A DNA stretch of 64,000 bases from Prevotellamassilia timonensis (lineage in GTDB: Bacteria > Bacteroidota > Bacteroidia > Bacteroidales > Bacteroidaceae), in assembly GCF_900106785.1 (NCBI RefSeq), contig NZ_LT629845.1, positions 654,762 through 718,761 on the forward strand. Reading direction: 5' to 3'. Below, piece after piece: positions 1 through 7,678 of this stretch. The notes beneath the pieces are model-generated. The model was not told the origin of the DNA, searched no databases, and worked only from the letters and a program-made list of their open reading frames with translations. How positions within the stretch are numbered: the stretch's first letter is position 1; each line of letters starts with the position of its first letter. The position numbers and the translations under genes were made by a program.

Positions 1-70
1 GGCGCACCCGACAAACCCTGTGGAGTAGGCCGTGCAGATGCTAACCCAAAACTGTTGCTAAACGATACAT
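1..70. repeat. Left terminal inverted repeat of the insertion sequence
   Basis: It pairs with 1550-1620 with only scattered mismatches; the outer part is GCGCACCCGACAAACCCTGT. The transposase stop codon (41-43) lies inside this repeat, so the coding region reaches into the terminus. Confidence 0.85.
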
Positions 71-1129
71 GAAGAATGGTATGTCTATGACTCCTTTTAC
101 TTGTGCACGAAAGCATTTGATCTTTGAGTTCAACGATTCAGCTGAAGCGTTAGTCTTACGTCCGTCAAAGTAGTTCAGGATTTCATCCTCATAGAATCTG
201 ATGGTATCGCGTACGGACTTGATTTCACGCAGAGTGCAGGAAGCCACTTTCTCATACCACCCCTTGAAATTCTGTTTGGCAGTCTCCTTTGTGAGTTTCT
301 TGTTTCTGAATATGGCTCTAAGGGAGTTGATCAGATTGTATGCTTCTTCAAGTTTTGGGTAGAGTGCGAAAAGTATCTTCGCACGCTTTTTCTGCGTTGC
401 GCTCCACTTCTCTCGGCTCATGGACAATTGCTTGCGACATCGTGTCTGTGCCTCTACAAGAGTCTCGCCATTTTCAAGCCTTTTGGGTTCAAAGCGAGTG
501 TTCAGCCTCATAGGCTTTCTTCCGCGCTTGCTCTTCTTCCAGTTCTTCCCATGCCTTTTCCTCATTCGCTCGCGGTAAGCCTTTCTCTGCGCTGCCAGAT
601 TTTCGAGGTATTTGCGAAACTCTGCCTTCTGTCTGTTCGCCTCCTTTACGGCTTTTCGTTTCAGGCGCAGGCGTATCTCTTCGCAGCCCTCTCCACCGCG
701 TTTTACGACATGGAAGCAGTCACGTATGACTGTGGCTTTAGGGAATGCCTCTCGGGCTATGACACGCATGCAATCTGAGAGATCCATCGTGATATTCTCA
801 ACCATTTCACGCTTATCTGCAGGTAGTTGCATGAGAACCTTCAGTACGTCAGCAGGATTCGTTCCCTTGACTACTGCTATGATTGCACCCTTGCGACCAT
901 GGGCATCCTTGTTGTGAACGATAGTGTACAGTTCGCCCTGGAGGGAGGTCTCGTCTATGCCTTGCTCCTTACCTACGTTTTGCGGAATAAGAATCCACTT
1001 GGATGCGTGATCCTTCTGCTCCCACGTCTCGAAGTTACTCAGGGCGTCCTTGTATCTTTTGGCAAACGTGGAGCTGTTAATCATGTACGTATAACCAATC
1101 TGACGAGCGGTTATCGTCTCAGAGTCCAT
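41..1129 (-). CDS. DDE transposase, ISL3/IS204-like (IS orfB)
   Basis: This is the catalytic transposase of the insertion sequence, acting on the terminal repeats. The DDE-type signature of the ISL3/IS204 group is visible: the segment MDLSDCMRVIAREAFPKATV followed by RDCFHVVK carries the first two acidic residues, and NASAESLNSKIK near the C-terminus carries the glutamate. Between them is a long Lys/Arg-rich stretch, as usual for DNA-binding insertions in this group. The start codon overlaps the end of orfA by 11 bases (ATGGACTCTGA), which suggests translational coupling rather than a fused product: a stop codon lies four codons upstream of this ATG in the same frame. The 362-aa length and intact frame suggest it may be active. 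Family assignment is firm at the DDE_Tnp_ISL3 level and less certain for the ISAon1 group. Confidence 0.85.
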   Translation of the reverse strand: MDSETITARQIGYTYMINSSTFAKRYKDALSNFETWEQKDHASKWILIPQNVGKEQGIDETSLQGELYTIVHNKDAHGRKGAIIAVVKGTNPADVLKVLMQLPADKREMVENITMDLSDCMRVIAREAFPKATVIRDCFHVVKRGGEGCEEIRLRLKRKAVKEANRQKAEFRKYLENLAAQRKAYRERMRKRHGKNWKKSKRGRKPMRLNTRFEPKRLENGETLVEAQTRCRKQLSMSREKWSATQKKRAKILFALYPKLEEAYNLINSLRAIFRNKKLTKETAKQNFKGWYEKVASCTLREIKSVRDTIRFYEDEILNYFDGRKTNASAESLNSKIKCFRAQVKGVIDIPFFMYRLATVLG

Positions 1130-1520
1130 TCGCCCTCTTTAAAAAAAGCGCGAAGTCCTTCGCGTATCGAGTGCCCTTATGCTTCAGTTCAAACTCCTTG
1201 TCAAGGTCAACACTTCTTGTTGTGCCATCCGGCATTGTCCAACGCCTTCTTCGTATGTGAAGTACCGCCTTCTTGTCTCGGGCTGGATAGTCAAGTAAAC
1301 ATGATTCTTCCCCAAAACCATTGCTCACGGAATCCTTCATGTCTGGTGTGCGATTGTCGCGCTCATCCAGATAGATGTGAAGCTCTGTTGTGTAAAGAAC
1401 ATCCTTGTCCAGAGTACGCTGTGTTGCAAAGTCTGTCACCTCGAAATATTTAAGAACTCCTTCGGGGAGGAAATATGAGGCGAGGCCCTCATACATATTT
1501 TTATTGCCATTCTGATTCAT
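1119..1520 (-). CDS. Transposase N-terminal protein (IS orfA)
   Basis: A 133-aa protein encoded upstream of the DDE transposase in the same element. The segment DKKAVLHIRRRRW followed by a C-terminal YAKDFALFLKR resembles the separate N-terminal proteins of ISAon1-type elements, which are thought to give DNA-binding specificity. It ends at a TGA that lies within the first codons of the transposase. A run of seven T precedes the overlap, but the transposase frame relative to orfA is +1 and is blocked by a TAA just after the T run, so a simple slip there would not fuse the two. The role is inferred from the partner and position. Confidence 0.75.
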   Translation of the reverse strand: MNQNGNKNMYEGLASYFLPEGVLKYFEVTDFATQRTLDKDVLYTTELHIYLDERDNRTPDMKDSVSNGFGEESCLLDYPARDKKAVLHIRRRRWTMPDGTTRSVDLDKEFELKHKGTRYAKDFALFLKRANGL

Positions 1521-1549
1521 AGTGCAAAGGTACTACTTTTGGGCAATCA

Positions 1550-1620
1550 TGTATCGTTTGGCAACTCAGTTTTTGGGTTAGCATCTGCACAGCCCTCCAC
1601 AGGGTTTGTCGGGTGCGCCC
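1550..1620. repeat. Right terminal inverted repeat of the insertion sequence
   Basis: Inverted copy of positions 1-70. It ends ...GGGTTTGTCGGGTGCGCCC at 1620. The promoter for the two transposase ORFs must lie in or next to this repeat, because orfA starts only about 30 bases away. Confidence 0.85.
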
Positions 1621-1732
1621 ATTTATTACAATAGTTGGCAGATCATTGTTCCCCTCTTAGCTCTTCTATCATGTCATTAACAGTATAGGTACCGCTCATC
1701 AAATGCAAGCCGTTTTTTGTTGCAAAAACGAA

Positions 1733-1766
1733 AGGGGCAAAGGTTTATTTTCTAACCTTTACCCCT
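1733..1766 (-). terminator. Rho-independent terminator after the SLOG-domain gene
   Basis: The arms AGGGGCAAAGGTT and AACCTTTACCCCT pair with one mismatch around an 8-nt loop. On the minus strand the hairpin is followed by TTTCGTTTTT. It lies about 17 bases beyond the stop codon at 1783. Confidence 0.75.
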
Positions 1767-1782
1767 GTCCAGCTACTGTATG

Positions 1783-2142
1783 CTATACGTTTACAACCTT
1801 TACAATCAAGCCATGTTTCCAAGCCATTTTAATCATGTTTTTTGTGCCACGCGACTTACCGTCCCAAAAGGCAACCAAAGTGCCAGCCATACGAGCCATT
1901 TGCTCATTTCGCCGCGGACCAGCCGATCGCCCATACGTTTTCCAGTCGGCAGGAACAATACGCAAAGGCAGATTGTGTTCGTGCGCAAATCGTTCGCCGA
2001 GAGCGTCCACCCCCGTTGCACCACCCGAAATAATTTCAATTTCTAACTTGCCGATAAACTTGCCGATATAGTTCATCATTTCTTTTTCAACAACTGAGTA
2101 GTCGTTAAAATTACGGCTACCTGCAATAATAATGTGCATCAT
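1783..2142 (-). CDS. DUF2493 / YspA-type SLOG-fold protein
   Basis: A 119-aa Rossmann-like protein. The N-terminus IIIAGSRNF (residues 4-12), the glycine loop ISGGATGVDALG (38-49) and GPRRNEQMA (75-83) are the nucleotide-binding motifs of the DUF2493 (YspA, cpYpsA-related SLOG) family. Family members are inferred to bind or process nucleotide-like ligands; several SLOG proteins act in phage defence or on mobile elements, but nothing here shows the ligand. It is transcribed divergently from the WYL regulator, has its own terminator, and sits between an insertion sequence and a nuclease-like gene, which suggests accessory DNA. The first two codons are both ATG, so the start may be one residue later. 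Confidence 0.8.
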   Translation of the reverse strand: MMHIIIAGSRNFNDYSVVEKEMMNYIGKFIGKLEIEIISGGATGVDALGERFAHEHNLPLRIVPADWKTYGRSAGPRRNEQMARMAGTLVAFWDGKSRGTKNMIKMAWKHGLIVKVVNV

Positions 2143-2219
2143 ATTTGAAATAAATTATATATATGTGTATATATCTTTATACGATTAAAGATTCCGCATA
2201 TCGTTGTTTTGGGCAGTTT

Positions 2220-2294
2220 GTCTGCAAAAAGTCCGCAGACTTTATTATTATTAGACCGATTTTGTTGATTTTTTGATTTATTAATTTATATTTG
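2220..2294 (+). promoter_or_regulatory. Promoter of the WYL regulator with an upstream hairpin
   Basis: The sequence TATATTTG at 2287-2294 matches the Bacteroidota -7 box TAnnTTTG; TTG at 2265-2267 lies 19 nt upstream as a -33 box. The -7 box ends only 7 nt before the ATG at 2302, so the transcript would be leaderless or nearly so. A small inverted repeat GTCTGC/GCAGAC (2220-2240) lies upstream and could be an operator; that part is inference. Confidence 0.5.
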
Positions 2295-2301
2295 CAAGGA
2301 A

Positions 2302-3216
2302 ATGATTAGTAAAACCTATCTTAGGTATATTTGGCTCATCGATACAATTGACAAGTCAAGAATACCTCTCGATTTTGAACATATCGTTAAGCTATGGCAA
2401 GCATCTCCTTATGCTTATATGGGCGGTCTATCCATCCGCACCTTTCACGAGCATCGCAAGGGCATCAAAGAGATGTTTGACATTGACATCGCATGCGACA
2501 AATCTTCATTGTTCACATACTATATCAAAAATCCCGAAGTGCTCAAAAAGAATACTTACGCACAAATGCTATTGCGTAAGTATAGCGTTCCACAAGATTT
2601 CTCAACTTTTAGCATGATGCGCGACCGTATTATATTAGAGGAAATACCACACGGAACGGCCTACTTCGATGCCATCATTGAAGCCATGCGAAACAATACT
2701 GAAGTTGTAATTGACTATCAACGTTATGAAGGGCAACTTGAAACGCTAACGTTACAACCTTATGCGCTGAAAGTATACAACAGGAGATGGTATGTGCTTG
2801 GTTACATAAAAGAAAAAGAGGCCATTAGGCATTTGGCATTAGAACGATTTATTGACTTTCATGCTACAAACATTCAGTTTGATTTTCCGAAAGACTTCAT
2901 ACCCCGAAAGTACTACGATAATGTTGTGGGAATTTATGTGAATGACCAATTGCCCCTTGAAAAATTAAAAATCAGAGTATACGGTGTAGAAGTGGAATAT
3001 TTGCGAATGTTGCCTCTACATAAATCGCAATATGAAGTTAAATCAAAATACGGCGAATACGCCGAGTTTATGTATCGTGTATGTCTAACACTCGATTTAA
3101 AATCAAAACTATTGGCTTTAGGCTCTCACGTTGAAGTATTAGAGCCACTTGAATATCGCGAAAAAATTATGTCTGAAATTAAGGATGCAATGAATAGGTA
3201 CCTTATGAAAAGCTAA
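2302..3216 (+). CDS. WYL-domain transcriptional regulator
   Basis: A 304-aa protein with an N-terminal helical region (about 1-75) that reads like a winged-helix domain, a WYL domain (about 120-190) containing RRWYVLGY (161-168) and HLALERF (177-183), and a C-terminal WCX-like region (about 210-300). WYL domains bind ligands such as nucleic acid or nucleotides and control expression of many phage-defence and DNA-repair loci. It stands 133 bases upstream of the nuclease-like gene in the same direction, so it probably controls that gene as well as itself. Length and domain order are typical for the family in Bacteroidota. Confidence 0.85.
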   Translation: MISKTYLRYIWLIDTIDKSRIPLDFEHIVKLWQASPYAYMGGLSIRTFHEHRKGIKEMFDIDIACDKSSLFTYYIKNPEVLKKNTYAQMLLRKYSVPQDFSTFSMMRDRIILEEIPHGTAYFDAIIEAMRNNTEVVIDYQRYEGQLETLTLQPYALKVYNRRWYVLGYIKEKEAIRHLALERFIDFHATNIQFDFPKDFIPRKYYDNVVGIYVNDQLPLEKLKIRVYGVEVEYLRMLPLHKSQYEVKSKYGEYAEFMYRVCLTLDLKSKLLALGSHVEVLEPLEYREKIMSEIKDAMNRYLMKS

Positions 3217-3349
3217 AAAACGCCACTTGTCTGCTGAGTTTTTGCAGAAAATGGTTCAAAAATGCTATGTAGCGCGATTTTCATTCGTATTATATATTAT
3301 AGGAGAACAAACGTTCAAAATAAAGAACAAACACCAAATTATCATAACC

Positions 3350-4177
3350 ATGCATAAATTCACTAAACTGATACTTGATGAATATAATCGTCAAGGTATC
3401 AAAATTACTGACCAAAACGAGTCTGCAGCTTATGTATCTCCCCTTGTCGAACTCTCAGATGCACAAAAAGACATCTTGAGTAAAGGAGACGGTCAAAAGC
3501 CAAATCAGTACAAACAGATCAACTCCTCTACTGGACTTGCCGTTAATTACTATAAACTTTTAGAGGAGTTGGGCGAAATTTGCGAGCTCGTTTTCGAATA
3601 CAAACCTGCTATTCCTTTGAAAAGAAGCAGCAAGAATGCAAACCTTGATGTCTTCTATAAAAGGAACGGAACTTTGTACTTTGTTGAAAGCAAATTTCTT
3701 GAGCCATACTACAGTGCCAATAAAGACATCAATGATGCTTACCTTGACAAAGATAGATATCCTATCGAAGTTGAAGCCTTTAGCGATGATTGGCATCAAT
3801 TGTTTGAACAGTCAAAAGAGTTTAAATACCTTGATGTGACACAACTATGCCGCCACCTGCTTGCGTTGTACAGATATACCCACGGCTACAAAAACTCTAC
3901 ATATCAAGGAGAGCCTGTCGTTTTTCAAAGCGTGATGTGGAAAATGACAGAGCGTTTTATGAATCTGCTTTCTTCATCTGAGCGTGATGAAATGAATGAA
4001 AGAGTCAATACGCTCAAAGAAGAAACCAACAGATGCCATGAAATGTTCAACGCACTCATTAACAAGGTGGGTTGGAGCAACATGCAGTTTGAAACACTTC
4101 ATTACAACGACATATTAGGCGAAATAAAACCTAGCAAATATTACAACGACTTTTGTAAGAGATATTTCTTTGAATAG
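3350..4177 (+). CDS. Putative PD-(D/E)XK nuclease-family protein
   Basis: A 275-aa protein starting at MHKFTKL. An upstream in-frame ATG at 3227 would add 41 residues, but it overlaps the gap right after the WYL gene and the added sequence looks non-conserved, so the later start is preferred. The core shows NLDVFYK (Asp100) followed by a hydrophobic strand and FVESKF (Glu113-x-Lys115), the D...ExK arrangement of PD-(D/E)XK phosphodiesterases, preceded by a helix with LLEELGEICELVFEY. The rest is helical. Many restriction and defence nucleases have this fold, so a role in nucleic-acid cleavage is inferred; I do not recognise the exact family. Its neighbours, a WYL regulator and a SLOG protein, suggest a small defence cassette. 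Confidence 0.6.
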   Translation: MHKFTKLILDEYNRQGIKITDQNESAAYVSPLVELSDAQKDILSKGDGQKPNQYKQINSSTGLAVNYYKLLEELGEICELVFEYKPAIPLKRSSKNANLDVFYKRNGTLYFVESKFLEPYYSANKDINDAYLDKDRYPIEVEAFSDDWHQLFEQSKEFKYLDVTQLCRHLLALYRYTHGYKNSTYQGEPVVFQSVMWKMTERFMNLLSSSERDEMNERVNTLKEETNRCHEMFNALINKVGWSNMQFETLHYNDILGEIKPSKYYNDFCKRYFFE

Positions 4178-4275
4178 GTACTTTTACAATCTCTACAAAA
4201 GTTTGAGAAGGAACATGAGGGGTTGAGAGAGGAGCAGAAATAAGCTAACGTTCAACTTCTCAAACAATATGTGCT

Positions 4276-4359
4276 ATGATTAAAGCTATCGTAATAGTCA
4301 TCGTCTTGACCATAGTCATAGGTACTTACGTGAAGATTAATCGATGCATTGTCCTTTAA
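4276..4359 (+). CDS. Possible 27-aa hydrophobic peptide
   Basis: The ORF begins MIKAIVIVIVLTIVIGTYV and ends after 27 residues. It has one membrane-length hydrophobic stretch followed by a short basic tail (KINR). Its stop codon is 11 bases before a strong terminator hairpin (4371-4418), which supports its being transcribed. Such peptides can be type I toxins, membrane anchors or gene remnants. Short in-frame coiled fragments just upstream (4180-4242) and downstream (4430-4515) look like decayed gene ends, so it may be a relic. No function is claimed. Confidence 0.35.
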   Translation: MIKAIVIVIVLTIVIGTYVKINRCIVL

Positions 4360-4370
4360 TCTACAATTTT

Positions 4371-4418
4371 AAATGCGTTACTTTGGATATTATTAATTCT
4401 GATGTAACGCATTTTTTA
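4371..4418 (+). terminator. Rho-independent terminator of the WYL/nuclease cassette
   Basis: The perfect 11-bp arms AAATGCGTTAC (4371-4381) and GTAACGCATTT (4404-4414) are followed by TTTTAT. It closes the plus-strand transcript that carries the WYL regulator, the nuclease-like gene and the possible 27-aa peptide. Confidence 0.75.
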
Positions 4419-4548
4419 TAGACTCAACCACAGTTAGAGAAGTTGCAGAGATAGCCGAACACATGTCAAGTGTAAAGAGAAGTATACAGAGACCTTGCTG
4501 ATGAAGTTATTAAGTAACCAAATTTCAACAGGTATACTAAAACAAAAG

Positions 4549-4582
4549 ATCCTCCATAATCGCTATAAGGATTATGGAGGAT
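4549..4582 (-). terminator. Terminator of the GGGtGRT/NifU-like operon
   Basis: The perfect 12-bp arms ATCCTCCATAAT (4549-4560) and ATTATGGAGGAT (4571-4582) enclose a 10-nt loop. On the minus strand it is followed by CTTTTGTTTT. It lies about 30 bases past the stop at 4614 and may also work on the plus strand. Confidence 0.8.
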
Positions 4583-4613
4583 TATTTTACGTAAATATCT
4601 GAAGAACAGATTA

Positions 4614-5633
4614 TTACTTCTTGTTGAGAGCGAGGTCTGCCTTAACTGCGCAAGCTACTGAGCAACCTACCATGGGGTTGTTACCAATACCGAGGAAGCC
4701 CATCATCTCAACGTGTGCAGGAACTGATGAAGAACCAGCAAACTGAGCGTCTGAGTGCATACGGCCCATAGTGTCAGTCATACCATAAGAGGCAGGACCT
4801 GCAGCCATGTTATCGGGGTGGAGTGTACGACCCGTACCACCACCAGAAGCTACGCTAAAGTAGGGCTTGCCTGCAAGTACGCGCTCCTTCTTGTAAGTAC
4901 CAGCAACAGGGTGTTGGAAACGAGTAGGGTTGGTTGAGTTACCTGTGATAGACACATCAACATCTTCCTTCCACATGATGGCAACGCCTTCACGTACATC
5001 GTCTGCACCATAGCAATTTACCTTGGCGCGGGGGCCGTCACTGTAAGCAGTTTCTTTTACAACCTTAAGTTCGCCTGTGTAGTAGTCAAACTTAGTTTGT
5101 ACGTATGTGAAACCATTGATACGGCTGATAATCATAGCAGCGTCCTTGCCGAGACCATTGAGGATACAACGCAGAGGTTTGTCTGAGGGACGGCTTTGGT
5201 TAGCCATCTGTGCAATCTTAATAGCACCTTCGGCAGCAGCAAAGCTCTCGTGACCTGCGAGGAATGCGAAGCATTTTGTTTCAGGAGAAAGGAGACGGGC
5301 TGCGAGACGGCCATGGCCGATACCAACCTTACGATCATCGGCTACAGAGCCGGGAATGCAGAATGCCTGAAGACCTTCGCCGATGTATTCGGCAGCTTCA
5401 ACTGCATCTTTAGCTTTTTCCTTCAGGGCAATAGCAGTACCTACTACATAAGCCCACTTAGCGTTCTCAAAGCAGATCATCTGTGTGCTTTCGCACTCCA
5501 TGTAAGGATCAATGCCGTAAGACTCGCAAATTTGGTTAGCCTCTTCAATGTCTTTGATACCGTGCTTGTTGAGTGCAGCAAGAATCTGCTTCATGCGACG
5601 GTCTTGGCTTTCAAACTTAACTTCTCTAATCAT
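4614..5633 (-). CDS. GGGtGRT family protein
   Basis: A 339-aa protein with the eponymous motif SGGGTGRT at 263-270, plus conserved-looking stretches GIGHGRLAARLLS (104-116), FAFLAGHESFAAAEGA (122-137) and NNPMVGCSVACAVK near the C-terminus. The family has no firm biochemical role. It is regularly encoded next to a NifU-like scaffold protein, as here (14-nt gap), so a link to iron-sulphur cluster handling or a related metal-dependent process is inferred. It is the second gene of a two-gene minus-strand operon driven from the promoter at 6408-6439 and ended by the hairpin at 4549-4582. Length and gene order are typical for Bacteroidales. Confidence 0.85.
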   Translation of the reverse strand: MIREVKFESQDRRMKQILAALNKHGIKDIEEANQICESYGIDPYMECESTQMICFENAKWAYVVGTAIALKEKAKDAVEAAEYIGEGLQAFCIPGSVADDRKVGIGHGRLAARLLSPETKCFAFLAGHESFAAAEGAIKIAQMANQSRPSDKPLRCILNGLGKDAAMIISRINGFTYVQTKFDYYTGELKVVKETAYSDGPRAKVNCYGADDVREGVAIMWKEDVDVSITGNSTNPTRFQHPVAGTYKKERVLAGKPYFSVASGGGTGRTLHPDNMAAGPASYGMTDTMGRMHSDAQFAGSSSVPAHVEMMGFLGIGNNPMVGCSVACAVKADLALNKK

Positions 5634-5647
5634 TTGTGTGTTCCTCC

Positions 5648-6349
5648 TTAATCTTTACGTGGGTCAATAGATTTAACTGCGCCCTGCTCGGCAGTAGTGC
5701 GGCCGTAGTGACCTGTTACACTCTTGAGAGCCTCATTGGCATCAACGCCCTTCTTGATAGCGTCCATGAACTTGCCCATGTGAACAAATTCGTAGCCGAT
5801 AACCTGGTCGTCCTTGTCAAGGTACATCTTTGTGATGTAGCCTTCAGTGAGCTGGAGGTAACGAGTACCTTTGAGTTTTGTGCCATAGAGCGTACCCATT
5901 TGGCTGATAAGTCCCTTGCCAAGATCTTCAAGGCCGGCGCCTACTACAAGACCACCTTCAGAGAAAGCACTCTGAGTACGTCCGTATACGATCTGAAGGA
6001 AGAGCTCGCGCATTGCAGTGTTGATTGCATCGCAAACGAGGTCAGTGTTGAGGGCTTCAAGGATAGTCTTGCCCGGCAGGATTTCGCTGGCCATAGCTGC
6101 AGAGTGAGTCATACCTGAGCAGCCGATGGTTTCAACCAAGCATTCCTCAATTACGCCTTCTTTCACGTTCAGAGTCAGTTTGCAGGCACCTTGTTGGGGT
6201 GCGCACCAACCCACACCATGAGTAAGACCAGAGATGTCCTTGATTTCCTTTGCTTGTACCCACTTGCCTTCTTCGGGGATAGGGGCGGGACCATGGTTGG
6301 GGCCTTTGGCTACGCAACACATGTTCTGTACTTCGTGTGAATATTCCAT
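5648..6349 (-). CDS. NifU-like iron-sulphur cluster scaffold protein
   Basis: A 233-aa protein resembling the NifU N-terminal/IscU fold, which assembles transient iron-sulphur clusters. Cysteines fall at VGWCAPQQGACK (about 47-58), EECLVETIGCSGMTHSA (about 68-84) and DLVCDAIN, consistent with cluster ligands, although spacing differs from classical IscU. The protein is longer than IscU and has a C-terminal region ending in GHYGRTTAEQGAVKS. It is the first gene of an operon with the GGGtGRT protein, has a clear promoter, and is presumably part of anaerobic housekeeping metabolism. Function beyond the scaffold fold is inferred. Confidence 0.75.
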   Translation of the reverse strand: MEYSHEVQNMCCVAKGPNHGPAPIPEEGKWVQAKEIKDISGLTHGVGWCAPQQGACKLTLNVKEGVIEECLVETIGCSGMTHSAAMASEILPGKTILEALNTDLVCDAINTAMRELFLQIVYGRTQSAFSEGGLVVGAGLEDLGKGLISQMGTLYGTKLKGTRYLQLTEGYITKMYLDKDDQVIGYEFVHMGKFMDAIKKGVDANEALKSVTGHYGRTTAEQGAVKSIDPRKD

Positions 6350-6688
6350 GTTTTGAGTTTTGGTATTTAGTAGAATACTTATTTCTTGTATGATGGCTTT
6401 ATAGCCGCAAAGTTACACCTTCTTTCGCTAAAATGCAAAAAGTTAAAGCATTTTCGTTTGGTCAAAGTGCTTATTTGGGCTGCGAGAAACTCGTACCCCA
6501 AACTCCCTTATGGGTTTATTGTGCAATCTTATAAGATTTATGCCACATAAATGAGAGATGCTTTCTTATATGCTTCTTTTTTTTGTCCAACGCATTTGGA
6601 GTGTGTAAGCAGCTATGAATTTCTAAATGAAAAAACGCTGTTATTTGCCTGTTTGTCCGTTTTAGGATTTGGCGTTATGGCTAATCCG
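6350..6688. other. Intergenic region between fmt and the NifU-like operon
   Basis: About 340 bases. The part near 6400-6440 holds the promoter of the NifU-like operon. The remainder, downstream of fmt, is AT-rich; I see no ORF, RNA gene or convincing terminator in it. Confidence 0.5.
6408..6439 (-). promoter_or_regulatory. Promoter of the NifU-like/GGGtGRT operon
   Basis: On the minus strand TTTG (6439-6436) is followed after 20 nt by TAACTTTG (6415-6408), a full match to the Bacteroidota TTTG / TAnnTTTG promoter. The predicted start site lies about 50 nt before the ATG at 6349. Confidence 0.75.
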
Positions 6689-7657
6689 TTACTTAACAGA
6701 TATGTTGCCTTCGGCATGAAATCCGCGTAGAAAATCGGCAATTTGCATTCTCTTCTTGCCCGCTAATTGTATTGTTTGCAGATGCTGATACCCATCTGAT
6801 TGTGCCACCTTAAAATATGTTTTTCCGTCTGTTTGTATGCTTCCAACGGGAACATCTACATGGCAGAATTCCTTGTTTGATGCGTATATCTTAAGAATTG
6901 AGGATTTGCCATTGTAAATAAGCTCTGTCCACGATGCAGGGTAGGGAGAAAGTCCTCTGATGAAGTCGTATGTACGTTTTACGCCCATGTTCCAGTCAAT
7001 GCGACAGGTATCTTTGAAAATTTTGGGTGCAGGTCGAAGTGGCTCTTCGGTTTGTAATTCTGATTGTGGAATGGGGTGCACGTTGTTATTTAAGATGTTG
7101 TCGACAGTCTCGAGCACGAGGTCTCCTCCCAAATGCATGAGTTTGTCGTGTACATCTTCAACATTGTCAGTGTCAAGAATAGGCACGGGTACACGTTGAA
7201 TTACGCTGCCTGTATCAATGTCATGGTCAAGGAAAAAAGTGGTAATACCTGTTTCGGTATCTCCATTTATGATAGCCCAATTGATAGGGGCCGCACCTCG
7301 ATATTGCGGCAGTAGCGCTGCGTGTAGATTGAATGTTCCATATTTTGGCATGGACCAAACTATTTCTGGCAGCATGCGAAATGCCACAACTATTTGTAAA
7401 TCTGCACGTAGAGAACGTAATTCCTCTATGAAATTGGGATCCTTGAGTTTTGCAGGTTGTAGCACTTTGAGGCCCTTCTCCATTGCGTATTTTTTAACAG
7501 GGGACGCAGATAAATCTGTCTGATGGCGGCCGATTGGTTTATCTGGCATGGTAATGACACCAACTATATTATATCCGCCTTCCACCAATTTTTGCAAAGG
7601 TTCCACCGCAAAGTCTGGTGTTCCCATGTATACTATTCGTAAATCTTCCTTGTTCAT
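6689..7657 (-). CDS. fmt: Methionyl-tRNA formyltransferase
   Basis: It formylates the amino group of initiator Met-tRNA using 10-formyltetrahydrofolate, in the cytoplasm. The 322-aa length fits the family. The N-terminal formyltransferase domain (about 1-205) starts RIVYMGTPDFAVE and carries the signature FNLHAALLPQYRGAAPINWA (109-128) with catalytic Asn110 and His112, plus DIDTG (Asp148). The C-terminal OB-like domain (about 215-322) contains the typical RGLSPYPASWTE. It lies 21 bases downstream of the menaquinone methyltransferase gene in the same direction and is probably co-transcribed. Confidence 0.97.
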   Translation of the reverse strand: MNKEDLRIVYMGTPDFAVEPLQKLVEGGYNIVGVITMPDKPIGRHQTDLSASPVKKYAMEKGLKVLQPAKLKDPNFIEELRSLRADLQIVVAFRMLPEIVWSMPKYGTFNLHAALLPQYRGAAPINWAIINGDTETGITTFFLDHDIDTGSVIQRVPVPILDTDNVEDVHDKLMHLGGDLVLETVDNILNNNVHPIPQSELQTEEPLRPAPKIFKDTCRIDWNMGVKRTYDFIRGLSPYPASWTELIYNGKSSILKIYASNKEFCHVDVPVGSIQTDGKTYFKVAQSDGYQHLQTIQLAGKKRMQIADFLRGFHAEGNISVK

Positions 7658-7678
7658 GATAAAGAATGAGTCTTGTTT

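Larger units (their letters stand above)
1..1620 (-). mobile_element. Insertion sequence with long terminal inverted repeats, two-ORF DDE transposase
   Basis: The first ~70 bases and the last ~70 bases (about 1550-1620) are imperfect inverted copies of each other: the right end read backwards begins GGGCGCACCCGACAAACCCT, and the window starts one base into the same sequence. The element is therefore almost complete, lacking about one base at the left. Inside are two minus-strand ORFs, a short orfA and an ISL3/IS204-like DDE transposase. The arrangement fits the ISAon1-type elements common in Bacteroidota, but that name is from memory. The target-site duplication cannot be checked because the left flank is outside the window. 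Confidence 0.85.

Noticed and set aside
827-1453. 208-aa plus-strand ORF within the insertion sequence
   Set aside because: Antisense to both transposase ORFs, which have clear DDE motifs; the translation has no recognisable pattern.
3227-3349. Longer start for the nuclease-like protein
   Set aside because: The extra 41 residues start 10 bases after the WYL stop and read as non-conserved intergenic sequence; MHKFTKL begins a typical amphipathic helix.
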